From the NCBI GenBank assembly GCA_037783415.1, contig JAZGTN010000059.1, positions 2,666,001 to 2,730,000 on the forward strand: 64,000 nt of DNA, given 5' to 3'. This DNA comes from Leptasterias polaris (taxonomy: Eukaryota; Echinodermata; Asteroidea; Forcipulatida; Asteriidae). The position numbers were made by a program, and so were the translations under genes. Of the stretch, positions 45,727 to 55,848 are shown piece by piece (position 1 is the stretch's first letter; every line of letters begins with the position of its first letter). The notes below the pieces were generated by a model that saw only the letters and a program-made list of their open reading frames with translations, was not told where the DNA came from and did no database searches.

Positions 45727-48700
45727 AACCATTAGACCACTCTGATGTCTTACCATTAGACCACTCGGATGTCTTACCATTAGACCACTCGGATGTCTTA
45801 CCATTAAACCACTCGGATTTCTTACCACTAGACCACTCTGATGTCTTACCATTAGACCACTCTGATGTCTTACCATTAGACCACTCTGATGTCTTACCAT
45901 TAGACCACTCTGATGTCTCACCACTAGACCACTCTGATGTCTTGCCACTAGACCACTCTGATGTCTTGCCACTAGACCACTCTGATGTCTTACCACTAGA
46001 CCACTCTGATGTCTTACCGTTAGACCACTCTGATGTCTTACCGTTAGACCACTCTGATGTCTTACCACTAGACCACTCTGATGTCTTACCACTAGACCAC
46101 TCTGATGTCTTACCACTAGACCACTCTGATGTCTTACCACTAGACCACTCTGATGTCTTACCACTAGACCACTCAGATGTCTTACCACTAGACCACTCAG
46201 ATGTCTTACCACTAGACCACTCTGATGTCTTACCATTAGACCACTCTGATGTCTTACCATTAGACCACTCGGATGTCTTACCATTAGACCACTCAGATGT
46301 CTTACCATTAGACCACTCAGATGTCTTACCATTAGACCACTCGGATGTCTTACCATTAAACCACTCGGATTTCTTACCACTAGACCACTCTGATGTCTTA
46401 CCATTAGACCACTCGGATGTCTTACTGTTTGACCACTCAGATGTCTTACCACTAGACCACTCTGATGTCTTACCACTAGACCACTCTGATGTCTTACCAC
46501 TAGACCACTCTGATGTCTTACCACTAGACCACTCTGATGTCTTACCACTAGACCACTCTGATGTCTTACCACTAGACCACTCTGATGTCTTACCATTAGA
46601 CCACTCTGATGTCTTTCCATTAGACCACTCTGATGTCTTACCATTAGACCACTCTGATGTCTTACCATTAGACCACTCAGATGTCTTACCATTAGACCAC
46701 TCGGATGTCTTACCATTAAACCACTCGGATTTCTTACCACTAGACCACTCTGATGTCTTACCATTAGACCACTCGGATGTCTTACTGTTTGACCACTCAG
46801 ATGTCTTACCACTAGACCACTCTGATGTCTTACCATTAGACCACTCTGATGTCTTGCCACTAGACCACTCTGATGTCTTGCCACTAGACCACTCTGATGT
46901 CTTACCACTAGACCACTCTGATGTCTTACCGTTAGACCACTCTGATGTCTTACTGTTAGACCACTCTGATGTCTTACCGTTAGACCACTCGGATGTCTTA
47001 CTGTTTGACCACTCGGATGTCTTACCACTAGACCACTCTGATGTCTTACCATTAGACCACTCTGATGTCTTACCACTAGACCACTCAGATGTCTTACCAC
47101 TAGACCACTCTGATGTCTTACCATTAGACCACTCTGATGTCTTACCATTAGACCACTCTGATGTCTTACCATTAGACCACTCTGATGTCTTACCATTAGA
47201 CCACTCGGATGTCTTACCACTAGACCACTCGGATGTCTTACCGTTAGACCACTCGGATGTCTTACTGTTTGACCACTCGGATGTCTTACTGTTTGACCAC
47301 TCAGATGTCTTACTGTTTGACCACTCAGATGTCTTACTGTTAAAACACTCGGGTGTCTTACCACTAGACCACTCAGATGTCTTACCACTAGACCACTCAG
47401 ATGTCTTACCATTAGACCACTCTGATGTCTTACCATTAGACCACTCTGATGTCTTACCATTAGACCACTCTGATGTCTTACCATTAGACCACTCGGATGT
47501 CTTACCATTAGACCACTCGGATGTCTCACCATTAGACCACTCTGATGTCTCACCACTAGACCACTCTGATGTCTCACCACTAGACCACTCTGATGTCTCA
47601 CCACTAGACCACTCTGATGTCTCACCACTAGACCACTCTGATGTCTCACCACTAGACCACTCTGATGTCTTACCATTAGACCACTCTGATGTCTTACCAT
47701 TAGACCACTCTGATGTCTTACCATTAGACCACTCTGATGTCTTACCATTACACCACTCTGATGTCTTACCGTTAGACCACTCTGATGTCTTACCGTTAGA
47801 CCACTCAGATGTTTTACCGTTAGACCACTCAGATGTTTTACTGTTCGACCACTCAGATGTTTTACTGTTAGACCACTCAGATGTCTTACCACTAGACCAC
47901 TCTGATGTCTTACCACTAGACCACTCTGATGTCTCACCACTAGACCACTCTGATGTCTCACCACTAGACCACTCTGATGTCTCACCACTAGACCACTCTG
48001 ATGTCTCACCATTAGACCACTCTGATGTCTCACCATTAGACCACTCTGATGTCTCACCATTAGACCACTCTGATGTCTCACCATTAGACCACTCTGATGT
48101 CTCGCCATTAGACCACTCTGATGTCTCGCCATTAGACCACTCTGATGTCTCGCCATTACACCACTCTGATGTCTCGCCACTAGACCACTCTGATGTCTCG
48201 CCACTAGACCACTCTGATGTCTCGCCACTAGACCACTCTGATGTCTCGCCATTAGACCACTCTGATGTCTCACCATTAGACCACTCTGATGTCTCACCAT
48301 TAGACCACCCAGATTTATTACCAGTAGACCACGCAAATGTCTTACTGTTAGACCACGCAAATGTCTTACTGTTAGACCACGCAAATGTCTTACTGTTAAA
48401 ACACTCGGATGTCTTAATGTTAAAACACTCGGATGTCTTACTGTTAAAACACTCGGATGTCTTACTGTTAAAACACTCGGATGTCTTACTGTTAAAACAC
48501 TCGGATGTCACACCGTTAAAACACTCGGATGTCACACCATTGGACCACTCTGATGTCACACCATTAGACCACTCTGATGTCTTACCATTAGACCACTCTA
48601 ATGTCTCACCATTAGACCACTCTGATGTCTCACCATTAGACCACTCGGATGTCTCACCATTAGACCACTCGGATGTCTCACCATTAGACCACTCTGATGT

Positions 48701-49222
48701 CTCACCATTAGACCACTCTGATGTCTCACCATTAGACCACTCAGATGTCTCACCATTAGACCATTCAGATGTCTTACCATTAGACCATTCAGATTTCTTA
48801 CCATTAGACCACTCAGATTTCTTATTATTAGACCATTCTGATGTCTTACCATTAGACCATTCAGATGTCTTACCATTAGACCATTCAGATGTCTTATTAT
48901 TAGACCATTCTGATGTCCTACCATTAGACCCCATCAGATGTCCTACCATTAGACCACTCTGCTGTCTTACCATTAGACCACTCTGCTGTCTTACCATTAG
49001 ACCACTCAGATGTCTTACCATTAGACCACTCAGATGTCTTACCATTAGACCACTCGGATTTCTTATTATTAGACCATTCAGTTGTCTTACCATTAGACCA
49101 CTCAGATTTCTTATTATTTAGACCATTCAGTTGTCTTACCATTAGACCACGCAGATTTCTTATTATTAGACCAACTGCACTCTGATGTCTTACCATTAGA
49201 CCCCATCAGATGTCCTACCATT
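45727..49222 (-). repeat. 24-bp A-box minisatellite, block 3 (about 145 units)
   Basis: The longest block, with a higher-order period of 360 bp (15 units) visible as identical stretches at 46321-46440 and 46681-46800. Units become more diverged toward 48300-49222, as expected at an array edge. The minus strand carries an 1159-codon frame (TSEWSNGK repeats) and an overlapping 888-codon frame (RHQSGLMV); the plus strand has a 1059-codon frame (HSDVLPLD). Open frames on both strands follow from a stop-free 24-base unit and do not by themselves show a gene. Confidence 0.95.
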
Positions 49223-49551
49223 AGACCACTGAATTTTAAAATGTAATTATTTTTCTTTGCATGTATTGTGAAATGTTATGGAGACAGAAAATGCACCAAT
49301 ATCTTAAACAGAGATTCACCCCCAAAAACTGGATTCGGCACCAGATCCCCCCGCAACATTACACCCCAAGTGGACAGGAGAGAAAAAAAATGAAAAACTG
49401 GGCTGTCCTTTTTATTATACTTATTGTTTTGAACCACAATGATCAAGCTTTGAGATTACATGTATGCTCAAAACATTAGTTGTTACTGCAAATAAAGAAA
49501 AGCAACAACACACCTTTTCACAAAGTATTGTTTTTATTTGGTTGCATTTAG

Positions 49552-49660
49552 GCCAGCTGCAGACATGCCTTTGTCAGATGAAGTCTACCTCTCCACAAGT
49601 AGATCCCTGATGCGCATGTTGCCAAGCATCAAGATTAAAAGGTGTCTTCTTCTTCAGCAG
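49552..49660 (+). other. Exon-like unit C (right array, last)
   Basis: 109 bp; acceptor GTTGCATTTAG, donor CAGCAG|GTACAT. Fully open: PAADMPLSDEVYLSTSRS, then LMRMLPSIKIKRCLLLQQ. With C3 of the left array it is the best preserved class C unit. It lies just after the minisatellite. Confidence 0.65.
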
Positions 49661-50137
49661 GTACATTTATAAACAAATCCAGAGATTTTTGACAATTTCA
49701 TGAGTGGGCTGTAACTTTAAGACAAATGTGTAAATATTTGTATAGTAACTGTTTTGTGGTGAGTTAAGAAAATGTTATTTGATAAAACACATTTAATACA
49801 AAAATACAAGTGATTAAATCTCGGGGGTTTTCCTCGAAAACTGAAACCTCTTTCATTGTCTTCTCTCCATTGGGTTTTTGGCTAGTATGGTGATTAAAGA
49901 GAAGGTATACTTTTGGTAATCACTCTTCAAATTGATGGCATAGACATCTACATAAAGAATTCTGTTGTTTTTAAACTGTCACAACTCATGGTCTACTTCA
50001 ATCATCTTTGTGTATTTCCTTTGAATACTTGAAATTCTATAATGAAAATTTTAAAGGTCACTTTTAACTATATTAACCTACCCTGTAATTGTTTTACTTT
50101 ATATGTAACAAAGATTTCATTTGTTTGTAATTTGAAG

Positions 50138-50251
50138 GCATGTCATCTGCAGATACTCTACCTGTTACAAAAAGTAAGAGCCCTGCAAGTGCCTACCATC
50201 AGCCCAATGTCTATACATCACCATTGTAGATGTGTGGAGGTGCAAACACAG
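50138..50251 (+). other. Exon-like unit T (right array, terminal)
   Basis: AATTTGAAG before, ACACAG|GTATGT after. From the ATG at 50140 it reads MSSADTLPVTKSKSPASAY then HQPNVYTSPL and stops at TAG (50227-50229). It could be a last coding exon. The mirror copy at 4386-4500 has a frame-altering indel. Confidence 0.55.
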
Positions 50252-50259
50252 GTATGTAA

Positions 50260-52240
50260 AATCACCAAGGGTTAGGGTAAACTAACACCAAAAAGTGGGC
50301 TGTTTTAGCAGCACAAAACAGACAGCACCCCTACGCCACATGCCACAACAATCTGAGGACCTCATGCTGGCATCAGCCTAACTCAAATGCGTGGTTTTTT
50401 CCCTACAGATTGATTACAGATTAAAAAATTTAAAACATGTTTTTATTAACAAAACCCCCTATATAAATATCGAAAAACATATAATTTGCACTAAATATTA
50501 ACAAAGTTAATAATCTTTCAAGTAGAAACCAGCATTGTTTCTCCTGCACTGTTATTTTCAAGAACTAAAACATTTCTGCATCAATAAAATTATAAGGTAA
50601 AAGAACCAAAGAGCAGTGTTATAATCATACATTTTTATTTGGCGATTGCAAGTTGAGGGGGCTATTTAATGCATCAAACCAATCATATGTGCATTTTTTT
50701 AATCTAATTTTTTATCACCAATGCCAAAAAGTGTGCCGAACTTAACGTCTTAACTCATCAATTTCTGTTTGGATATTACCATTCATGCCAATCAGATTTG
50801 ATGCAAAAAGATGGTCTTTGTCAATTTGTTCACACACCTTAATGGGTTAGCTTTATACAATTGTTTTCTTAACCTTTCACAGCATGAGAAAGCTGATTTG
50901 CTACAATTAAACATGTAGCAAAAAACTTTCAGTACAATCTTGAAGGCTTCAGAGTGTGAGGGAGAAACTGTTAGTGGAAACACAACGTTCTTCAAGGCAT
51001 TCTACACATCGAGGAATCATTGATGAACAACCAACCAACTAAACTTGTTGATTTCATTTGTAAAATTGTAGACACGTTAAATAAGGATGTCAAGTGCATC
51101 CTTGATGCAATCTTACATCTACATGAATGTTCTTGTACAAAGGTGCACCATTTGCAAGCAAGCAATGTATATTTTAAACTCAATTAGTCAGATGCTTGGA
51201 CTGAAGTAAAAGCACTGATGTTGCAATGGTTCAATTAGTGGCTGTGCGTTGGTTCAATGAATAGTGGTGGAATGGCCCTGCTGTAGACTAACCTTACCAG
51301 GATGATAAAACGTATATCAAAATTAAACTGCTTGCAAGGTGCACTTATTTTATTACCAAGTTTACTATAAAATAAAACGTAAAGTATAACAAACATGATA
51401 TTTGTCCAACTTTAATATGATTTCCGATTTTACTTGCCCTAAAAACAAGCACAAAAAGCCTGAAAAAGTGTAAAAACATACACCACAGGTACTTAAACAT
51501 AAGCTATTGTGCTCCATAAAAAGTTCCAGCTTTATTTCCAAAGGCCAAATGTCATGACTGATATAACATCGAGTACTCGTATTTCTGCGTATTTATTTAT
51601 ATCAAGTTCAAATCTATTGTAACTGCATGATGGATGAATATCATGAAAGAAATAGAATATATTTTTTGATTCAAAAGCTTACATTTTGTGAAAAAGATGT
51701 CCTTCAAAAATTAGGTCTTATTTGTGAGTGGCTCTTGTAAGACCCTAAACTTGGGGGGGGGGGGGGGGTAAAACAGTGAGATTCTGGTATTTATCTTGAA
51801 AATTAACATTATTCACAATTTGATTTGTTTTTAAAACAATGTGGTAATGAAAAAATCTCAAAATGGTCCTTGAGGTCAATTATTGACCTTTTCATGGTTG
51901 TCAAACATTTATGGTAATTGCCAAGAAGGCTCGGGTATTGGGGGAAAACGGGTCTCCTTTTAATCAATCGCAACATCAAAACCATGAATGTGGACAGAAT
52001 GTCTGGAAAAACCCAGACATCATTGTTCATAGTTTCTTTAAATGAATACCTAATTTCATGACCTAAGCTTACAGGTTGAGTTGAATAAATTTGCTTTTCC
52101 AAAAAGCAATAAGTTATTTCCTGTCAAATACCTTCCTTAAGCAAAGCATTCTTTTTGAAAACTTTACCTCAAAATCAAAAGTCCTTAAATAAATTTCTGT
52201 AAAAAAAAACCGTACAAGCACAAAATGTACAACAAAGCAT
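50260..52240. other. Arm sequence, no gene seen
   Basis: AT-rich, mirrors about 2500-4380. Short minus-strand frames at 50792-51183 have no family features. A poly-G run occurs at about 51752-51768 where the left arm has a short C run instead (near 3010). Confidence 0.5.
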
Positions 52241-52243
52241 TAA

Positions 52244-52741
52244 GGGCACTGGACACGTTTGGTAATTACTCAAAATATATATTAGCATAAAAACTTACTT
52301 GGTAACGAGCAATGAAGAGCTGTCTTTGTCTTTATAGGGAAGGGGAACAAAAAGCATTTGCTTCTTCTTTTTCCTACATGTTAATGTCACATATTATCTA
52401 TTTATTTTTCAATATTTTGTAATGAATGATGTTGACATGAAATAAATGTATCTGAAATGAAAAGTATAAAACATTGTGAAAAACCACTCCCTCTGAAGTA
52501 AGAGGTAATTTCTCACTAAAATATTTGAATCTGAAAAAGACTTCAGACCTGAAGTCTTTTTCAGGCATCTGAAAGCACACAAATTATTTTGTGCAACAAG
52601 GGTGTTTTTTCCTTCATTATTTTCTTGCAACTTCGATGACCAATTGAGCGCAAATTTCCACAGGTGTTATTTTATGCATATGTTGCGATACACCAAGTGA
52701 GAATACTGGTCTTTGACAATTACCAAACGTGTCCAGTGCCT
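52244..52741. mobile_element. 498-bp TTAA-flanked MITE with GCACTGGACACG ends
   Basis: GGGCACTGGACACGTTTGGT at the left and ACCAAACGTGTCCAGTGCCT at the right are inverted. TTAA flanks both ends (52240-52243, 52742-52745). The left arm has a single TTAA at the corresponding site (2502-2505), an empty site proving insertion after the arms were duplicated. A further inner inverted pair (GACTTCAGACCTGAAGTC) lies at its centre. Such TTAA-flanked, GGCACTGGACAC-ended MITEs look like a family active in this genome. Confidence 0.9.
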
Positions 52742-52745
52742 TTAA

Positions 52746-53880
52746 CCATTTTACTAGATAGCAGGTCACATTTTAATTGATGGAGAATCAAAATAATCTG
52801 TGCACAGAATGTCTGAAAAAACAGACATCTTCGCTAATTGACAGTTTGCAGGTTTGCAGGTTGAGTTGATTAAACTTTTCCAAAAAGCAATAAGTTATTT
52901 CCTGTAAAATACCTTCATTAAACAAAGCATTCTTTTTAAAAACTTTTCCTCAAAATCAATAGTCCTGAAAAAGTTATGTCTATCATATTGGACTGTCCTA
53001 AAAATATGTTCCTGAAAATGGAAATAAAGCGTGAAAAGGTATGCCTCAAAACATTAATCTTTAGTTAGTGTTTACTTAAAAATGTGCCCAACTGATGAAG
53101 TTTCCACAAGTTAGTGGTGCAAATATTTTATTGATAAATAAGATAATTAAATGATTAAATAAGTCTAATGATTAAAACTGTGTCCAGAAAGTACAGAATT
53201 TATCACTTTTCCAAAGTTCAAAGTTTTTTTCATTTTTGGCCACAGTACAATTAATTTCTTTCAGCTGATAATTTTTAAATGTATTGTTTAAATTATAGTA
53301 CTTGGAGTTGTCAAATAAAATGATTCTATAAATGTAACAAGAAATCTCTTTTATTCCCTTATTTTATGTGCATGTTAATTGTCTTTGTAATAAGTATTAT
53401 ATGCAAGACATAGAGTGCAATTATTACAAGAAAGTTTCACTTGAGCAAAGTTTGAACTATATAGTTTTTACTGTTAAAAAAACCCCATCAAAATGTATGA
53501 GACAAAATTAAACTTTGCGCATAAAAAATTGACTGGTTCCATTAGGTGCACTGTAGTGATATGCCTGTATAAGTACACAGGGAACTCAACAAAGATGGCC
53601 GCAGTAAAACAGCTCTCTATCTTCTCAATACTTTTCGAGAAAAGTGGCATAGAGTCTTTTAATCTCTTCAGCATAACAAGTACATGTATAACCTCTTTAT
53701 ATAAATAAAAAAATAACAGAACTCCTTTAATCCAAAAAGTATCACACTTTAAAAACATTCTTAACCACCCCAGTTCCTTCAATACAAAAACCGCACATAT
53801 AAATTTATTTATATTATTTATTACTGTTCCTTATTACTGAAATCCCATGACCTATACCCACATAACAAGACTTTTATTTT
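52746..53880. other. Arm sequence, no gene seen
   Basis: AT-rich; mirror of about 1380-2490. The words AAGATGGCCGCAGTAAAAC (53593) and its surroundings are conserved in the left arm (about 1620-1640). No convincing gene. Confidence 0.5.
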
Positions 53881-54189
53881 CTACCCAGATTCCCCCTCCC
53901 AACTAGGCCCAGTCCTCTACCTATCCTGATCATTCCCATCTCCAGCCAACCAATCCCCAGCAGGATGACTTATACTCCCTCCCCTACCATCTCCCTCCAT
54001 CTCCCCTACCCCAAATCAAACCTCCCTACAGTCCATTACTCCCGACCATCTCCAGCCAGCTACACCCAGCATGACTACTAGTCAATCTCCCTATCCTTAC
54101 CTCACCCCAAGGCTTCAGTCCAACCAACTCTTCTTCAGGCCAGCCCAAAGTCCTCCACCTAGCATTATCATCCCATCCCAAACACTTAC

Positions 54190-55300
54190 TGACTACGCGG
54201 CAACCTACCAGCCCATCACCCCTATACCATCACCCCTACCATTACCCAATGCCCTCATCCCAACCAGCCCAGCCCACTGGCTGACTTACTGCCCAGCAAC
54301 CCCCCAGCCAATCACCCCTATACCATCACCCCTACCATAACACAAAATGATCATCCAAACCAGCCCAGCCCACTGGCCGACTTACTGCCCAGCAACCCCC
54401 AAGCCAATCACACCTATACCATCACCCCTACATAACCCAAAACCTTCATCCCAATAAGCCCAGCCCGCTAGCTGACTGACTGCCCTGCAACCTCCCAGCC
54501 CATCACCCCTATACCATCACCCCAATCAGCCCAGCCCACTAGCTGACTTACTGCCCTGCAACCTCCAAGCCCATCACCCCTATACCATCACCCCTACCAT
54601 AACTCAAAACCTTCATCCCAACAAGCCCAGCCCGCTAGCTGACTTACTGCCCAGCAACCTCCCAGCCCATCACCCCTATACCATCACCCTACCATAACCC
54701 AAAGCCATCATCCCAATCAGCCCAGCCCACTAGCTGACTTACTGCCCTGCAACCTCCAAGCCCATCACCCCTATACCATCAACCCTACCATAACTCAAAA
54801 CCTTCATCCCAACAAGCCCAGCCCGCTAGCTGACTTACTGCCCAGCAACCTCCCAGCCCATCATCCCTATACCATCACCCCTACCATAACTCCAGGCAAT
54901 CATCCCAATCAACCCAGCCCGCTGTCTGACTTGCAACCTCCAAGCCCATCACCCCTATACCATCACCCCTACCATAACTCAAAACCTTCATCCCAACAAG
55001 CCCAGCCCGCTAGCTGACTTACTGCCCAGCAACCTCCCAGCCCATCACCCCTATACCATCACCCTACCATAACCCAAAGCCATCATCCCAATCAGCCCAG
55101 CCCGCTGTCTGACTTACTGCCCTGCAACCTCCAAGCCCATCACCCCTATACCATACCCCTACCATAACTCAAAACCTTCATCCCAACAAGCCCAACCCGC
55201 TGGATGACTTACTGCCCTGCAACCTCCAAGCCCATCACCCCTACCCAAGCCCTCAGCTCAACCAGCCCAGCAGCCTCCCAGCCCATCACCCCAAGCTCTC
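54190..55300. repeat. 96-bp minisatellite, right arm
   Basis: About eleven units, each with CCCATCACCCCTATACCATC, CAGCCCGCTAGCTGACTTAC and GCAACCTCC. Mirror of 240-1070 but with more units. Plus-strand proline-rich frame 54071-54340 arises at its edge and does not match the left-arm frame beyond the first 80 residues. Confidence 0.85.
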
Positions 55301-55513
55301 AGCCCAGCGGCCGACTGACTGCCCAGCAATCTCCCTGGCTCCTCAGCACTTAGAAATTTTACTCCCCAAGCCAAGCTCCTCCAAGGCCCTTGGTCAGCCC
55401 TTAGATCAGCCAAAAATCCAAGGGTATGGCCAGGGAGAAATTTTTCTGAAAATTTTTCAAAGTCAGGCCATTCTTATATTCATCAGGTCAAAAATCGTAT
55501 GATTTTTATGAAA

Positions 55514-55580
55514 GCTCAGTAGCAGAGCGGTGTGAGAGAGTGCTTACTGAGCTGAAGGTACCAGGTTCAAGCCATACCCA
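55514..55580 (+). repeat. tRNA-like module at the arm end
   Basis: TAGCAGAGCGG fits the A-box consensus and GGTTCAAGCC approximates a B-box. It straddles the last paired base of the inverted duplication (55557); its left counterpart is cut by the window start. Confidence 0.65.
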
Positions 55581-55626
55581 TTTTTTTAAGAAATATAAAA
55601 AAAAGTTCTTTTTTACTGGTAAAAAG

Positions 55627-55712
55627 GGTTCCCACCGGGATTTGAACCCCCGAGCTCACAGCTCCAGAATTCCTGGAGCTGTGAGCTAGACCACTAGGCC
55701 ACATCGCCGCTT
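55627..55712 (-). repeat. tRNA-like module with a 15-bp hairpin in place of the anticodon arm
   Basis: On the minus strand TGGCCTAGTGG (perfect A-box) and GGTTCAAATCC (perfect B-box) enclose a perfect stem of 15 bp with a 5-base loop (55653-55687; arms AGCTCACAGCTCCAG and complement). The 3' part CCGGTGGGAACCC resembles a tRNA T-arm and acceptor. It may be a SINE head or an aberrant tRNA pseudogene. Confidence 0.75.
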
Positions 55713-55770
55713 AAAAAAAATTGCTCGGACGTTATATTTATACCTTAGAATGAAAAGGTCAAATTCAAAA

Positions 55771-55848
55771 AAAATAATGAGATGCACCCTATGACCTTTG
55801 ACCTTAGCATTCTAAGGTCAAATGTCATAGGGCGCATCTCATTATTTT
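55771..55848. repeat. Long hairpin (about 35-bp arms)
   Basis: AATAATGAGATGCACCCTAT and ATAGGGCGCATCTCATTATT are inverted around GACCTTAGCATTCTAAGGTC, with a few mismatches. Probably a minimal MITE. Confidence 0.8.

Larger units (their letters stand above)
31298..50251 (+). other. Right array of exon-like units (unrecognised gene family)
   Basis: In plus-strand order: partial C (to 31323), A, B, C, A, B, A, B, C, C, T. The A-B-C order, shared intron words and the antisense tRNA-like module after each B show tandem duplication of a block of about 2 kb. It is the mirror-image paralogue of the left array. All four classes look like divergent copies of one ancestral exon of about 100 bp: compare SSPQRSTHQPSRRLRPA (A), SKVEVRSTNQQSRSLC (B), MSLSDEVYLSKSRCTL (C) and MSSADTLPVTKSKSPA (T). 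Most units keep AG/GT borders. Frame phases do not agree between all units, so coding status is uncertain. No initiating exon or promoter was found. Confidence 0.55.
50100..55557. repeat. Right outer arm of the large inverted duplication
   Basis: Reverse complement of 1-4523 throughout, apart from indels and a MITE at 52244-52741. Ends at a tRNA-like module at 55514-55580. Similarity continues more weakly inward of the arm: 49900-50090 matches 8500-8640. Confidence 0.9.

Noticed and set aside
45614..49093. 1159-codon and 888-codon minus-strand open frames and the 1059-codon plus-strand frame as giant repeat proteins
   Set aside because: All overlap the same 24-bp stop-free satellite and are open in several frames on both strands; no start context, domain or exon structure supports a specific protein. 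The plus-strand synonymous bias is kept only as a finding to test.
40141..49222. CRISPR array
   Set aside because: The repeats are contiguous 24-bp units without spacers, in a eukaryotic context, with no cas genes.
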